From contig JXTC01000231.1 of the NCBI GenBank assembly GCA_002914845.1, forward strand, positions 82,957 to 146,956: DNA of 64,000 bases, given 5' to 3'. The number at the start of each line of letters is the position of its first letter. Within the stretch, counting starts at the first letter, position 1. The notes beneath the pieces were generated by a model. The model did no database searches and was not told the DNA's origin. It worked only from the letters and a program-made list of their open reading frames with translations. This stretch comes from Trema orientale (taxonomy: Eukaryota > Streptophyta > Magnoliopsida > Rosales > Cannabaceae). The position numbers and the translations under genes are program-made. Shown here in pieces: positions 1 through 11,245 of this stretch.

Positions 1-955
1 GGAGAGAGAGAAGAAAAGAAAAAAGAGAAAAAAAAGAATTGATTTCTGGTCAAAGGACCTTTTTGACAGTTGAAAAAAAAGGAGTTATTACAATGATTGT
101 GTGTATTTTGTTGTCGTTATAATATCTAGTATGACGATATCAGACCTATTTGACATGATTTTTAGAAGTTGTTTTTTTGGCTTTCTCATATCAGAAGCAG
201 TTTTTGAACTTATATATTTAGATGAAATATCAAATGAACTTCTGGGCTTTGAAAGCTCTTCCAAAAAAAAACCAGACTCATGTGGCTTATTTAGGAATAG
301 TTTCAAAAAAAATATGAAAATTTGTCTCTTGGGTTTTAATGAAATTTTACATTTCTATATTTAGCCTTATTTTAATAAAGAATTTAAAAAATATTTTTTA
401 TATCCTCAAATCAAAATTTCAAATATATCATCCAAATAATATATTATAAAAATATAAGCAAAAAGCCTACAATAATGACATAATATCCTCAATAACAGCG
501 ACCTACAACGACAATTATAGCCATGACCAATTTGTAGACCTTGTATATTTTACTGTTGATGCATTTGCCATTTGCCAATTATAATTCATGGAAAGATGTT
601 AGTTTGTATATGCAAGTGCCACACTCGTATATGGTATATCCTAAATCATTATATCTACAAACATGGGGTCGTTTGAGACTATACTTCTAGAGGGTTGGTT
701 TTACTTTTTGAAAGCAGTTGAGTATAGCAGGAAATAGAGGTGACTGATAAATTGTGTTTTTGGTCGGCATAATTTAAAATCTGGTGTCCAATAATAGCTT
801 AAATGCTATATATAATTAGTGGGCCACACTGCAATATCGTTCTGTACAAGTGGTTGTTTATATTTTGAAATAAAGTGACACTAGACATGATTAACATGAC
901 ATGTAATTAAAGTTAAAATATTGATAACCTGTTGCGTCTTTTTTAGCCACAGTCC
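1..955. other. gene-free AT-rich stretch
   Basis: No supportable gene. The left edge is a purine-rich tract (GA and A runs), followed by ordinary AT-rich DNA. The two overlapping open frames near 88-364 run through low-complexity sequence on opposite strands and match nothing I recognise. Confidence 0.6.
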
Positions 956-1297
956 TACACCCGCTTGAAAACTCCCTTTTCCTGCTCTCCAAAGCAAACT
1001 AGCAGTCGCTCTTAATAGATTGATCATCACTACTCGATCTCGAACTCAAACAGACTACCCCGATCACCTATAACTAATTAATATACATGATATTTCACCC
1101 TTATCACCTAAATAATATTCATTTTAATTCTCCTAAACACTAATATAAAAGCCTCTTCTCCCAGCTCCGCTTCATGCATCAAACACTAGTGCTTCAATAC
1201 TAGCATTAATCAAAATTTTTTTTTTAAAATAAAAAAAAAAACTCACTTTCCAGTTAGCATTCTTGTCTAGCCCCCCCCCAAAAAGGACTTAAAAGCC
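956..1297 (+). promoter_or_regulatory. promoter and 5' leader of first FLA gene
   Basis: A TATAAAAG box lies at 1144-1151, 154 bp before the ATG. About 38 bp upstream of it is ACCTAAA (1106-1112), close to the ACC(A/T)A(A/C)(T/C) site bound by secondary-wall MYB factors. The block at about 956-1050 (CACCCGCTTGAAAACTCC, then TTTTCCTGCTCTCC and AAGCAA) recurs in recognisable form upstream of the other two FLA genes of this window. The leader carries an A/T-rich run and a C run at 1271-1279. TATA position and motif identity are seen; MYB control is inference. Confidence 0.6.
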
Positions 1298-2239
1298 ATG
1301 ACGAGAAAACAGGCTTTCATCTCCTTCACATGCCTTATTGTCTTCTTTTTCTACCACTGCACCATAGCTTTTGCTCAGTCATCGTCGTCGTCGCCGGCTC
1401 AAGCCCCATCGACGACACAAGATAAGCCATCGCAACCCCCAGCACAGTCACCGAATCAACCGCTTGTCCAAGCCCCGCCGGCCAAGGCGCGGAGAAGAGC
1501 AGAACCCACCAACGTCACCGAAATCCTCGATAAAGCCGGCGGCTTCAGCGTCTTCATCCGCCTCCTGAGAAGCACCGACGTCATCACTCAGATCGAAAAC
1601 GACCTCAACGCCTCCAACAGCGTCACCATTTTGGCCCCCACCAATGGCGGATTCTCTGCTCTCAAGGCAGGCACTCTCAACACCCTCTCTCCCCAGCAAA
1701 AGGTCCAACTCGTCGACTACCATGTCCTCCCCACCTTCATAGCCCTCCAGAACTTCCAAACCCTAACCAACCCGGTTCATACTCAAGCGAGCAACACTCG
1801 TGACTTCCCATTAAACATTACTACCGATGGAAATTCGGTGAACATATCGACCGGTGTTGTGAACACCACGATTTCAGGGACAGTTTACTCCGACAATCAG
1901 CTGGCTATTTACCGGGTTGACAGTGTGTTGCTTCCTATTGGCATTTTCGCTCCGAAGGTGAGCTCCCCGGCCCCGGCCCCAGCACCGGTGGCACTACTAA
2001 AGCCCAAGAAGGAGTCTTCTTCGTCAACGTCATCAACAACATCGTCCGGGTCATTGTCATCGTCATCGTCGTCACCAAAACCGTCGTCAGATCCTGCGTT
2101 ATCATCCTCCTCTACTACGACATCGGATGGGGCAGTTGCGGATGATCAGGACACATCTGGTGTCATCAATCCTATTGGAAATCATGGGGTGATCATCATG
2201 ATGTCCGTTGGGATGGCTGTGGTTGCTATGTTTCATTGA
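1298..2239 (+). CDS. fasciclin-like arabinogalactan protein, single FAS1 domain, GPI-anchored (FLA11/12-type)
   Basis: Intronless, 313 aa. A signal peptide covers residues 1-26 (hydrophobic core, cleavage likely at AFA|Q). An AGP-like Ala/Pro/Ser region follows (27-66, PAQAP, QAPPA). One fasciclin domain spans about 70-217, with the conserved H1 segment (TILAPTNGGFSAL), the central YHVLP motif and the H2 segment (SGTVYSDNQLAIYRVDSVLLP). N-glycosylation sequons include NIT, NIS and NTT. After the domain come a PAPAPAP module, then a long Ser/Thr tract (239-275), then a hydrophobic tail (296-313) fitting a GPI-anchor signal. FLAs of this single-domain group are secreted cell-wall or plasma-membrane proteins tied to secondary-wall mechanics and cellulose deposition. 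It is longer than its two neighbours because of the Ser tract. The start is chosen because it opens directly onto the signal peptide. Closest relative in the window: the 8634 gene. Confidence 0.95.
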   Translation: MTRKQAFISFTCLIVFFFYHCTIAFAQSSSSSPAQAPSTTQDKPSQPPAQSPNQPLVQAPPAKARRRAEPTNVTEILDKAGGFSVFIRLLRSTDVITQIENDLNASNSVTILAPTNGGFSALKAGTLNTLSPQQKVQLVDYHVLPTFIALQNFQTLTNPVHTQASNTRDFPLNITTDGNSVNISTGVVNTTISGTVYSDNQLAIYRVDSVLLPIGIFAPKVSSPAPAPAPVALLKPKKESSSSTSSTTSSGSLSSSSSSPKPSSDPALSSSSTTTSDGAVADDQDTSGVINPIGNHGVIIMMSVGMAVVAMFH

Positions 2240-2816
2240 TCGGAGTTGGATGAAAGGAATTTGATGTGCTACGATGGAATCATGATCAGTGATTTTGAAT
2301 AATGGTTCTGTGTGTGTACGTAAGACTAGTTTAGTACTTTTGTTATTTATTTCTGTTCTATTGTATGAATTGGTTCGGTTATGAGAACCAGCTTGCTATA
2401 AATTCGTTTTTTCTCAATTGAATTTACTTGGTTTTTTTTTTTTTCGCCCCCGAGTACATCTGATTAAATTAAACTCGTACCGCACTTTCTTATTTTCCGG
2501 AAACTTAAAGATTCTAGTATTAAACGCACGTGCCTGAGGCACGTGACCTGTGGTTGTAACTAAGAGTGTAAGAACATTAATTATTGCTTCAGTTGATGAA
2601 GTTATGAACTACCGTAAAAAAGTGAAAAAATTAAAAAAAAAGTAACTTTATAGTAAGTCATTTCAACACCATAGACGTAAAAATTATAAAATATCCAACA
2701 TGCACAAACAAACTCATTGACTCATTGGGCTGTACAACTGGAACATGAAAGCCCACTCAATTGTAGACTATTCTCATATATGAAAGGTTAAACAGAAAAA
2801 AAACAATATATATAGT
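2240..2816. other. 3' flank of first FLA gene
   Basis: Presumed 3' UTR and intergenic DNA without another gene. It contains the inverted repeat CACGTGCC-TGA-GGCACGTG at 2527-2545, two G-box cores facing each other across a 3-nt spacer. Confidence 0.5.
2527..2545. repeat. G-box palindrome
   Basis: Perfect 8-bp inverted repeat (CACGTGCC / GGCACGTG) with a 3-nt loop, each arm containing a CACGTG core. It could be a bZIP/bHLH site pair downstream of the first FLA gene, or the relic of a small transposon terminus. No direct evidence favours either. Confidence 0.5.
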
Positions 2817-3039
2817 AGCAAATTAGTAGGTATTTATAAGTATTTTTTTTTAACCATTGCATCATCGTTTAATGGTCATCCAACGCCTATACTGATATGC
2901 ATGAAAAAAACATACGTTATTAATGCTATTTCTCTTTTTTATTTTTTATTGTTAAAAAATGTACAAGAAAAGTTTTAATTAACTAAAATAATAGCTATGT
3001 TTATGTTAAAAAAAAATATATACCTACTAGATTAGTGCC
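2817..3039. mobile_element. MITE, family A copy 1
   Basis: About 220 bp with inverted ends: the left end reads ATTAGTAGGTATTTATAAG and the right end ATACCTACTAGATTAGTGCC. The interior contains the T-run plus AACCATTGCATCAT segment seen in the copies at 43-47 kb (there CCGTTGGATCAT). This is the most diverged of five copies found. No coding capacity. The transposase superfamily is not determined. Confidence 0.6.
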
Positions 3040-4004
3040 TATATCTATATTAGACAAACTAAGCAGCTGGATCAAAGCGCAGATCCCAAGTTTATTGCCC
3101 TAATTTCTATATATAGTATAGAAATGTGTCCAGCTGTGCCGTCTATTAAAATCCTTCAACCAATGAATTATGAAATATGTAGTTACAAGAGTAAAGTCGC
3201 TACTTAACTTATGCGCATCGAGCTCCGATACTGGAGAACTCTACGTACAGCTGCAAATTATTCGGAGAAAACAAAAAAGAAAAGTAGTACTAGAGAAATT
3301 TTTAAAATCAATTTCTTAACACTTGCACATTATAGCCGCACAATACAGTTTTTAGGATGACAATGTCAATAACCCTGCTCTTATTTCTCCTTTTCTAATG
3401 TTTCAATTGGTTCCCCTGAATTAGAACTGACGGACTTGAAGCCTAAAATCCTACCTAATTAATTACTATATCTAAAACTTGCTGGATTTTTGTGTGAACT
3501 GCAACATTATTGGTCATTCTTTGAGTGATTAATGTAGATGGAATAAGTCAACGCTTGCAGCTAGAGGTCGCTCTACGATCATAAAAGAAAATCATCCTGA
3601 GAAGTCAATCTAAAATCCTCAAATTAATAGAATAGGTTCTAAACCAGTTGTCTTTAAGCAACTTTCTGTTGAGTAGCTAGGCAAAAACACAGTCTCTTAT
3701 ATATATTCTCGGCAGGGAGAGCAGTTGAGACATTTGTTGAAGACTACTTACTGTTACAACTGTAACGAATAAGGTCATTAAGAACAATTAATAATGAATT
3801 AGTGGAAATTGACTCAGAGATTGATGAATTGTAAGTCATCTCTGAGCTTACTATTCATCATCAGGAAACTCATCGAATAACATATTTATCATTCTTTACG
3901 AGTCGACTAATCAAGTCAAAAGTATCAGGAAGAGTATCTATTGACATGTGTCATGTTATAACATGCAGCCAAATATAATATTTTATTTATTAAGTTCTTC
4001 AGTG

Positions 4005-4043
<39 letters not shown>

Positions 4044-4465
4044 TGCTCACATTTATATAATATTTACATACCTTTCCATCTTAATGTTGTGCTTAATTGT
4101 TATTCTTCTCAGAGTTTTTATTGTGATATGTGCTATTTTATTACATTAAGCAGGTTATTAGGTATTTGGTGCAAAAGAGAAATGAGAGTGACATATTTAG
4201 AAAATTGGAGAAAGATAGCTGAAGCCCATTTGGAAAATTAATAAATGCCCAAAGTATTGAATGCTACAAAAAATCAAGTGCGTATATAGAAAGTCCAGAA
4301 GAACTGCACATGAAAAATTGGAGATAGTTTGAGAATATTAGTGGTGCTGTGCTTGACGTTATCTCTTTGGGCAAGGATAAATTTTGAGTTTCTAACATTT
4401 TTACCTACAAAAATCGAAAAGAATTACAAAAATACGGAAGTTATGCCTTTTTTTAATTTTCATAT
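3040..4465. other. gene-free AT-rich stretch with (TA)n
   Basis: No supportable gene. A (TA)n microsatellite occupies about 4009-4039. Open frames at 4038-4241 and 4329-4523 are short, AT-rich and unlike known proteins. Confidence 0.55.
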
Positions 4466-4704
4466 GGTTTTTATTAGAAAAATATCACTTTTTAAAAAAT
4501 ATTTAGAAAAGTACCATTTTTAAAATAGTTACTAGTTATCGGTTTCTGAAAACTAGTTACTTGTTACCAGTTATATACTAGTTATAAATACCATTGATTA
4601 CTAGTTCAGTTTCTGGAAATTGGTTACCAGAAACTAGTTATTATTTTAAAAAATGATATTTTTCTAAATATTTTTTATAAAACGATATTTTTCTATTAAA
4701 AACC
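4466..4704. mobile_element. fold-back element, family C copy 1
   Basis: Left arm 4466-4525 (GGTTTTTATTAGAAAAATAT onward) is the reverse complement, with few mismatches, of right arm about 4635-4704 (ending CTATTAAAAACC). The loop is built from repeats of ACTAGTTA and GTTACCAG. A second copy with the same arm and loop vocabulary lies at 11246-11507. Non-coding; transcripts would form a long hairpin. Confidence 0.6.
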
Positions 4705-7700
4705 GTACCGCACCTTAAAAAAATGGAAACCACTGTATTTTTCAAATTTTTTTTTTCAGAAACACCATATAATATCTAATTTCCCCATTAATTTTCTATA
4801 TACATATAAAGACATTTTTAGTGGAAAATTGAAAACGGGTCACGACTAAACAAAAAGAAAATGGCCGAGCCCAATTAGAAGGTGGATGAAAAGGGGATAA
4901 TGAGGCGGTGGACTTCTTTCATGCACTGGAGGTGTAAAGTGGGCCAGGTCGGCCTTCGACCCATATTTGATAAACTCATACGGGCTTTCTACCAGACCAG
5001 GAGCTTGGCATGGCCCACAGGTCTAGCCCACATTTTATGCGGCCCTAAGTGGGTCATATCTATGCTGGCCGAATATGAGGCCACAATAAGAGCCTAATTT
5101 CTTTATTGTTTTATACTTTAAAATATTAGATATACGCCTATAACCCATTCATATTCTTTTAAAATTTGAATAAATTGAAAATAAACAAAAATAAGTAAAT
5201 AAATAACATTAAAATCATATAAACGAAAATATTTAATTAAGATTTTTTAAAATTTTAATTAAGAAATATATTTAAAATTATATAGACTAAATGTGGGATG
5301 GGTCGGGCCTGTGGGCCTATGAATGAAGCCCAGTCTGACCCCTACTATATGTGATGGGCAGGTCTAGACTCGCATAATGTGGGTCTGGGCCGAGCCGATA
5401 CCGTGCTTTTTCTTCAGAATGTGGGTCGCCCCACAAAGCCCAACCCATATTAACATCTCTATCATGCACTTACGCTTATAAATACAACCAGAGAGGAAGC
5501 GACAGAGAACATTGGGGGTGGAGTCTAGTAGCATATTACACAGAGAGATTAATAAGGAGAGCAATTGGCGGCCAAATTGGAAGAGGATGCTTACAATTGT
5601 TCTCAATCATTCCCTACTTCGCTCAAATCTCGTTTGTTTAATTTTTATTTTTTAGTTTTTAATTATGTTACGAATTTTTATTTTATGTTTTGTTATGAAC
5701 TAAATTTTTGTTTTTAGGATGTCACGATGGATTGTGCCGTGATTCTTAATTTTTCTTAGTTGATTTTTAATTCCAATTTTCTTTACATTACCAAGTGTTT
5801 ATTCTATTTGTACTTAATGCTTTAATTTAATTGATCACTCTGTTAATTGATTAAGAATTTTTAGATTAAATTAGAAGAGGGAAGTTTAAAATATATCCAT
5901 AAATAGATTAACATAAATTGTATGAGATACGAATATACTCATAGGTTTATGTAATTTTTAAAGTAATCATAGAATTAATGAATCTTTTACTTAATTCAAT
6001 TTGCATATGAATATAGTAAATTATTACGTAGTGAAGATAGTATTTCTAAATCTTGGAAGAAATTAGTAATATACATTAGAATTTTCTAATTAATACTTGA
6101 GTAAATTAATTGGATTAGAAAGAAACAATAGAAAATTAAGAAGATTGGAATTGGTATCCTAGGTCATCTCATAGTGATATTTTTCTTTATTTTATTTTCC
6201 TGTATTTTTTTGGCTTAAGTAATTTCTTTTTATTTTTTTTTTCTTTATTAGTATTTCTATTTTAATTTGTTAGATAAAATTAGGGTTAATCCAATTTTAA
6301 TAATTAATAGAAAATTTTAGATTATCAATCTCCATGAGAACGATACTTTACTTATCATTATATTACTTGTTTTTGCGATTTCGTATACTTGCGAATTTTT
6401 CACAACAATATATGTTTGGGATCATAGAATGTATATATACTTGGAGATCACAAAAGTCTTGATCAAACTGATTATTCTTGATTAAATATTTGTCTTAGAA
6501 ATAATTAATATTGATATTTGCACTGCAAGGCATTAAAACATATTATTTATTGACAAATATAGTCATTTAATTGATTATTTCCTATCCTGTATGATCCCTA
6601 ATTGTCAATCACGTATATAGATAGGGCTTAAGGTTCAAAGAATAAGTAAGTGATAATTACATAATTCGATTGGCTTTGGGTAACTATTTATATTTTGTTA
6701 AGAAAATTCTCTAAATTAAGCAATTATGATTGATTAATTATTGTGAAAGTTTCCTTAATATTTCTAGTCTGGTTATAAATGTTTTTAGTTACTTATAATC
6801 AATTATAAACTATCAAAAAGATTGAGTAATTAAATTTTTTATTTCAGAAAAGCAACCGATTTTTACTTTTATGTTACAATATGAATGCAGAATCAATATT
6901 TATTATTCAGATCAATTTTTGAGCTTGGTTAAATAACTTTGACTAATTTTGCAAGTCTTCAATTAATATTAAATACTCTTAAATATTATTTTGCAGATAC
7001 CTTATTAGTGAAGACTTGGAGCTCCATATAAAGACATCTTGCTAGAAGTTTCAGATAGAGCATTTTTGTATTTTGACTAAATGTGTAAAGAAAATATTTC
7101 TATAGCCTTACTTAGACTTAGGAATGCTTTTCTAAGTTGTACATTCTCAAAGTTCCTTGAGAGAAGAATTGAGCATCTTTGGGAGAAGATAGATTCTAAG
7201 TATTGGAGGGAATCTGAGTATATGAAACTGAAAACACATCAAAGCAGAGAAGATTAATCTAGTCTTTGAAGGGAATTCAAAAACGTAGAGTCAAGTAAAC
7301 CGAATGGAGCTCACAGAACATACAAATGATAGAGTCAAATACATTGCGTAAGAGATAAAATGGAGTCTTAATTTGGATAAGTCAGTTGATGTTTATACTT
7401 TAAAAATTATTACTAATTTATTTTTTTCTCTCGAAGTGGCTCCGTGTATATACACATTAACATAATCAATCTTGAACCACTTAAAAATCAATATGTCTTA
7501 ATTTTATAATTTACTATTGCAATGTTCACACTTTGTACTACAATGTAACTAATTAATTAAATTCGGTAATATCTAAAAAACAGACCTAACAGTATCGATT
7601 TCATTTAACAATACTAATCTTGTGGAAGAGAACTATGTGCTATATCGTTCTCCCTCTTGTTTCTTTAAGAGATCCTCAGTAGTCTAAAGCTATAGTTCCA

Positions 7701-8309
7701 CAAGGGCATACTTCTTGGGCCTCATTTTTAGATGAAGCAAAGGATGACCATGAAGAGCACAAAGAGTGATTTGGTCAATACTAACAGTCCTTGAACTCAA
7801 GGTGGAGACGAATTAAGAAATTAAGATTCTAAATGTTCTCTTTATAATATTTGGCTTAGAATTGGTGGGAACATCATTAAATAGTTGTTATAGTGCTTTC
7901 ATTTATTTTTGCTTTGTTTCTTTTCCTTGGTTTTTTTTCCTTTTTTGCCTTTACTCTCTAGGTTTTCATTTTCTATGAATAAATTAACCTCTTGAGGTTT
8001 CGCCTAAAAGTAATTACTGCTTCTATTGACATATAATTTTTTTTCGAACAAAATCAATCTATTCAAATGATACAACAGATATAATTCAATTCAGGAGCTA
8101 TTAATATCATTAACCATATTGTTTTCCTTCTTTTGCGATATAAATATTTTTACGTATGTTTTTTTTGTCCCAAGGGGCGGTGCTAACTGCTAATATATAT
8201 ATATATATATGTATAATTCATTCTACGCATCAGTAGGAGGACTCAACTTTGTTAACAAGATCCTTCTCTTTCTTAAATTAACATCATACGTCTTTCTTAT
8301 CTACAGTTC
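4705..8309. other. gene-free stretch with transposon-derived segments
   Basis: No intact gene. Segments at about 4870-5100 and 5288-5460 are rich in GGGCC/GGCCC words, a style common in plant interspersed repeats. About 5630-6420 resembles the non-coding internal part of LTR elements, including an 'ATCTCCATGAGAACGATAC' phrase, but no ends can be placed. From 6421 to 8309 I see only AT-rich DNA and a short (TA)n near 8195-8210. Confidence 0.45.
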
Positions 8310-8633
8310 CCACCACATGAAAACTCCGTTTAAATTTCCAGCTACATCTCCCAGTAAGCAAATTACAAGTCACTCTTAACAACCTGATCATATACACGCT
8401 TATCTCCCCCTTCACCTTCCCAAACAATCGAGACGACAGACATTGTAATTACGACGTCGCTTTTCTTAGATAACTAATTTATAGATCAATGTAACCTTTT
8501 ACCTAATTCCTTCTCTCAAGACACTACTATATAAAAGCCCTTCCCTCCCTCCAACATATTACATCAATTGTATATTGAAGCATCTCATTAAATCAAGTAC
8601 AAGAGCCGCTCCAATACACCCCCCAAAGAAAAG
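8310..8633 (+). promoter_or_regulatory. promoter and 5' leader of second FLA gene
   Basis: TATATAAAAG at 8528-8537, 106 bp before the ATG. ACCTAAT, a full match to the secondary-wall MYB site pattern, lies at 8501-8507, 27 bp upstream of the TATA box. The block at 8310-8400 (CCACATGAAAACTCC, AAGCAAA, AGTCACTCTTAACA, TGATCAT) aligns with that of the first FLA gene (AGTCGCTCTTAATA and TGATCAT at 1013-1026). Confidence 0.6.
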
Positions 8634-9509
8634 ATGACGAAACAAGGCCTCATCTCCCTCTCATTCATGTTCTTCTTCTTCTACCACTTCACCATGAGTA
8701 CTCTAGCTCAGTCTCCGGCCCAAGCTCCATCCCAAACCCAAACTCAAGCCCCGGCGGCTACATCACCAGCGTCGCCGCTACCCGCCGTCGTGGAACCGCC
8801 GTCTCAAGTGCCACTCGTCCAAGCGCCGCCCCACAGAGCCGCGGCCAACCCCACAAACGTTACCAAGATCCTCGAAAAGGCCGGCGGCTTCAGCGTCTTC
8901 ATCCGCCTCCTCAAGAGCACCTCGGTAAGTATCCAGATCGAGAATCAGCTCAACGTCTCCAACAGCCTGACCATTTTCGCCCCAACAAACGGCGCGTTTT
9001 CGGCTCTCAAACCGGGCACTCTAAACTCCCTCTCCACGGAAGAGAAGGTCCAGCTCGTGCAGTACCACATCCTCCCGTCCTTCATAACGATCCAAAATTT
9101 CCAAACTCTGAGCAACCCTGTACGGACGCAAGCTAGCAATACTCACGACTACCCGCTAAACATCACGGTCGAAGGGAGTTGGGTCAACATCTCGACAGGG
9201 ATTGTGAACACCACAATTACTGGGACAGTTTATGAGGACAATCAGCTGGCCATCTACAAGGTCGATAAGGTTCTTCTTCCTCTTGGAATTTTCGCTCAGA
9301 AACCGCGAAAGCCCGCGGCACCGGCACCGGCTCCGACGCCTAGTACTGTTGCCGTAAAACCTGACGAGCTTCCGGTATCGTCGCTGATTGCCCCGGCTGT
9401 TGCCGCATTGCTTAATGATGCATCGGGTGCACTTAGTCTCACTGGAAACGGGATTTTGACAGTTGGACTTGCTGTGTTTTCCGCGGTACTACTTTCTCTT
9501 TTAGGTTGA
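8634..9509 (+). CDS. fasciclin-like arabinogalactan protein, single FAS1 domain, GPI-anchored (FLA11/12-type)
   Basis: Intronless, 291 aa. Signal peptide 1-25 (cleavage near TLA|Q). A long N-terminal AGP region (26-70) is rich in AP, TQ, SP and PP pairs for hydroxyproline arabinogalactosylation. FAS1 domain about 73-220 with H1 (TIFAPTNGAFSAL), YHILP, and H2 (TGTVYEDNQLAIYKVDKVLLP). A short APAPAPTP module follows, then a linker and a hydrophobic C-terminus (about 271-290) typical of a GPI signal. It shares with the first gene the stretches KAGGFSVFIRLL and NVT at the domain entry, so these two look like the most recent duplicates. Expected role: cell-surface or wall glycoprotein. The codons are markedly more GC-rich than the flanking DNA. 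The ATG is the first after the TATA box and opens the signal peptide. Confidence 0.95.
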   Translation: MTKQGLISLSFMFFFFYHFTMSTLAQSPAQAPSQTQTQAPAATSPASPLPAVVEPPSQVPLVQAPPHRAAANPTNVTKILEKAGGFSVFIRLLKSTSVSIQIENQLNVSNSLTIFAPTNGAFSALKPGTLNSLSTEEKVQLVQYHILPSFITIQNFQTLSNPVRTQASNTHDYPLNITVEGSWVNISTGIVNTTITGTVYEDNQLAIYKVDKVLLPLGIFAQKPRKPAAPAPAPTPSTVAVKPDELPVSSLIAPAVAALLNDASGALSLTGNGILTVGLAVFSAVLLSLLG

Positions 9510-9830
9510 GTTTGATTGATTTGCCTAGCTAGCTAGCTGAATCATCAATATATATATACACGCATATATATGTATATATATAATCTTGTTGTGATCAATG
9601 TTTGATATGTTTATATTATACTACTAGATAGGTATGTTTTATATATAATATTTGTTCCCCTATTTGTCACTTGTCGACCGGTTTCTAAGTTCGAGATTTA
9701 GAGTGTACTGTTTGGAGTTCAATTCCATTTGATGTTCTTTGTTTTAAACCTGTCAGATGCATATACGCCTACATATATATACATATATTATCTGCTAATG
9801 TAATATATATATATATATATTTGGATTGGA
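9510..9830. other. 3' flank of second FLA gene, TA-rich
   Basis: Presumed 3' UTR and spacer. Several TATATA/CATATA runs (about 9548-9582, 9770-9785, 9801-9820). No gene. Confidence 0.5.
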
Positions 9831-9981
9831 GGGACAGATGTCGTCTTTTCGACGGGATCGATTCCGTTCATATTTTAACCAATACTATTCATGTTTTGCC
9901 TAACACAGATTATTTAAAATATGAAATGTGTTGGCTCAAATATAGACGGAATTGTCCCCTCGAGGGGACTACATCCGTGCC
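9831..9981. mobile_element. MITE, family D, long imperfect TIRs
   Basis: About 150 bp. The outer ~50 bp on each side are inverted copies: left GACAGATGTCGTCTTTTCG then GATTCCGTTCATATTT; the reverse complement of the right reads CACGGATGTAGTCCCCTCG then AATTCCGTCTATATTT. The flanks TTGGATTGG and TTAGATTAG could be a decayed 9-bp target duplication, which would suggest a Mutator-type element, but two mismatches leave this open. Confidence 0.6.
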
Positions 9982-10382
9982 TTAGATTAGGAACCTATAT
10001 ATATATATATATATTATCTGCCAATGGTATATACAGTATCAGTCTACTGTCCAATTTATTTTGAACTATGCAGAGAAATAAATGCCAATTTATTTACACT
10101 TTATAAAGTGTCAGTTTATAATTGGCTAATTATAGTTATACTTCAAATGTGACTCATATAATATCCAATTTATCAATTAGAATCACCCAATAATAGATAA
10201 ATATGTCGCATGGTGCTAACAACCACTGGTGTTCCATAGCACATGGCATTGCTAGCTAGGATCAAATAAGTACTAGAACCATGCAAAGTTTGTACATACA
10301 TAAACCTTAAGTAATATACTCATATTTGATTCTGGATTAATAAGGCAATTGTGGTTAGACGAAAATAACATAGAGAGAGACT

Positions 10383-10562
10383 ATACTCCCTTGTTTTGGT
10401 TTGTCTAGGATAGAGACATTACAAACACGAGTAATTAAGGGGAGAATATTTTAATTAATTAATTAATCATAGAGAGAGAGAGAAAGAGACAAATTTCTCT
10501 TATCCATGTGTTAATTGCTTAAGGAGAAATTTCATTTTATTAACTTCTACTTGGACCTTATA
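10383..10562. repeat. direct repeat, copy 1
   Basis: About 180 bp, closely matching 10761-10942 in the same orientation. Shared landmarks in order: TTTGTCTAGGATAGA, TTACAAACACGAGTAAT, GGAGAATATTTTAATTAATT, AAATTTCTCTTAT, CATGTGTTAATTG, AACTTCTACTTGG. No coding content. Confidence 0.75.
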
Positions 10563-10760
10563 AGAACAATACTATAAGTACTAGTGGTACTGCCCAACAT
10601 TACATGAGATATAATTTTATTATTGGGTGATTATAATTAATAAATCGAGTCCCACATGAGTTCTACCTAAATTGTAATTATAATCAACTTATAACAGACT
10701 GACATATTATCTGATGTTGAGTACTATATGATATCCTTTAACATTACTCACCATATAACA

Positions 10761-10942
10761 TACTATTCTCTCTTGTTTGGGTTTGTCTAGGATAGATATT
10801 ACAAACACGAGTAATGAAGAGGAGAATATTTTAATTAATTAATTAGTTAATTTCTCACGGGGAGAGAGAGAAATTTCTCTTATTCATGTGTTAATTGGTT
10901 TAGGAGAAATTTCAGTTCATCAACTTCTACTTGGGCCTTATA
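10761..10942. repeat. direct repeat, copy 2
   Basis: Second copy of the 180-bp direct repeat; start-to-start distance about 378 bp. Either a local tandem duplication with a 200-bp unrelated spacer, or paired ends of a small element. The spacer shows no gene. Confidence 0.75.
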
Positions 10943-11245
10943 ATGCGTAATAAATTGAAGATCACCAAGTTAACAAGCCTAACCCAGTTGAATAAAACAT
11001 TTCTCACATTATTCTCCCCATTGTCCTCTGCCAATCCAAATACAATATTTGTCATAGGCTTCTTAAGAGCTAGCTGCAGTTGGAGCCTGGACATGATTAC
11101 CAAGTAGTGGATCAATTGGAACAAAAGACCCATCCGGGCTTGTGATTGCACTTGGATCAATTATTAAAATATGGGCTTATTACAAAAATCCAGGCCCAAA
11201 ATACCAAAATTTGAAAAATCCCGGATGGATTGATTTTTTTGAAAC

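Noticed and set aside
1371-1759. Overlapping frames inside the first FLA gene (and likewise 8945-9139, 13025-13291, 13498-13680)
   Set aside because: Shadows of GC-rich FLA codons on other frames, with no domain and no start context.
10927-11160. 77-codon minus frame as a gene
   Set aside because: Overlaps the direct repeat, has no recognisable domain, and a neighbouring frame reads equally protein-like (PDGSFVPIDPLLG), suggesting at most a frameshifted fragment of unknown origin.
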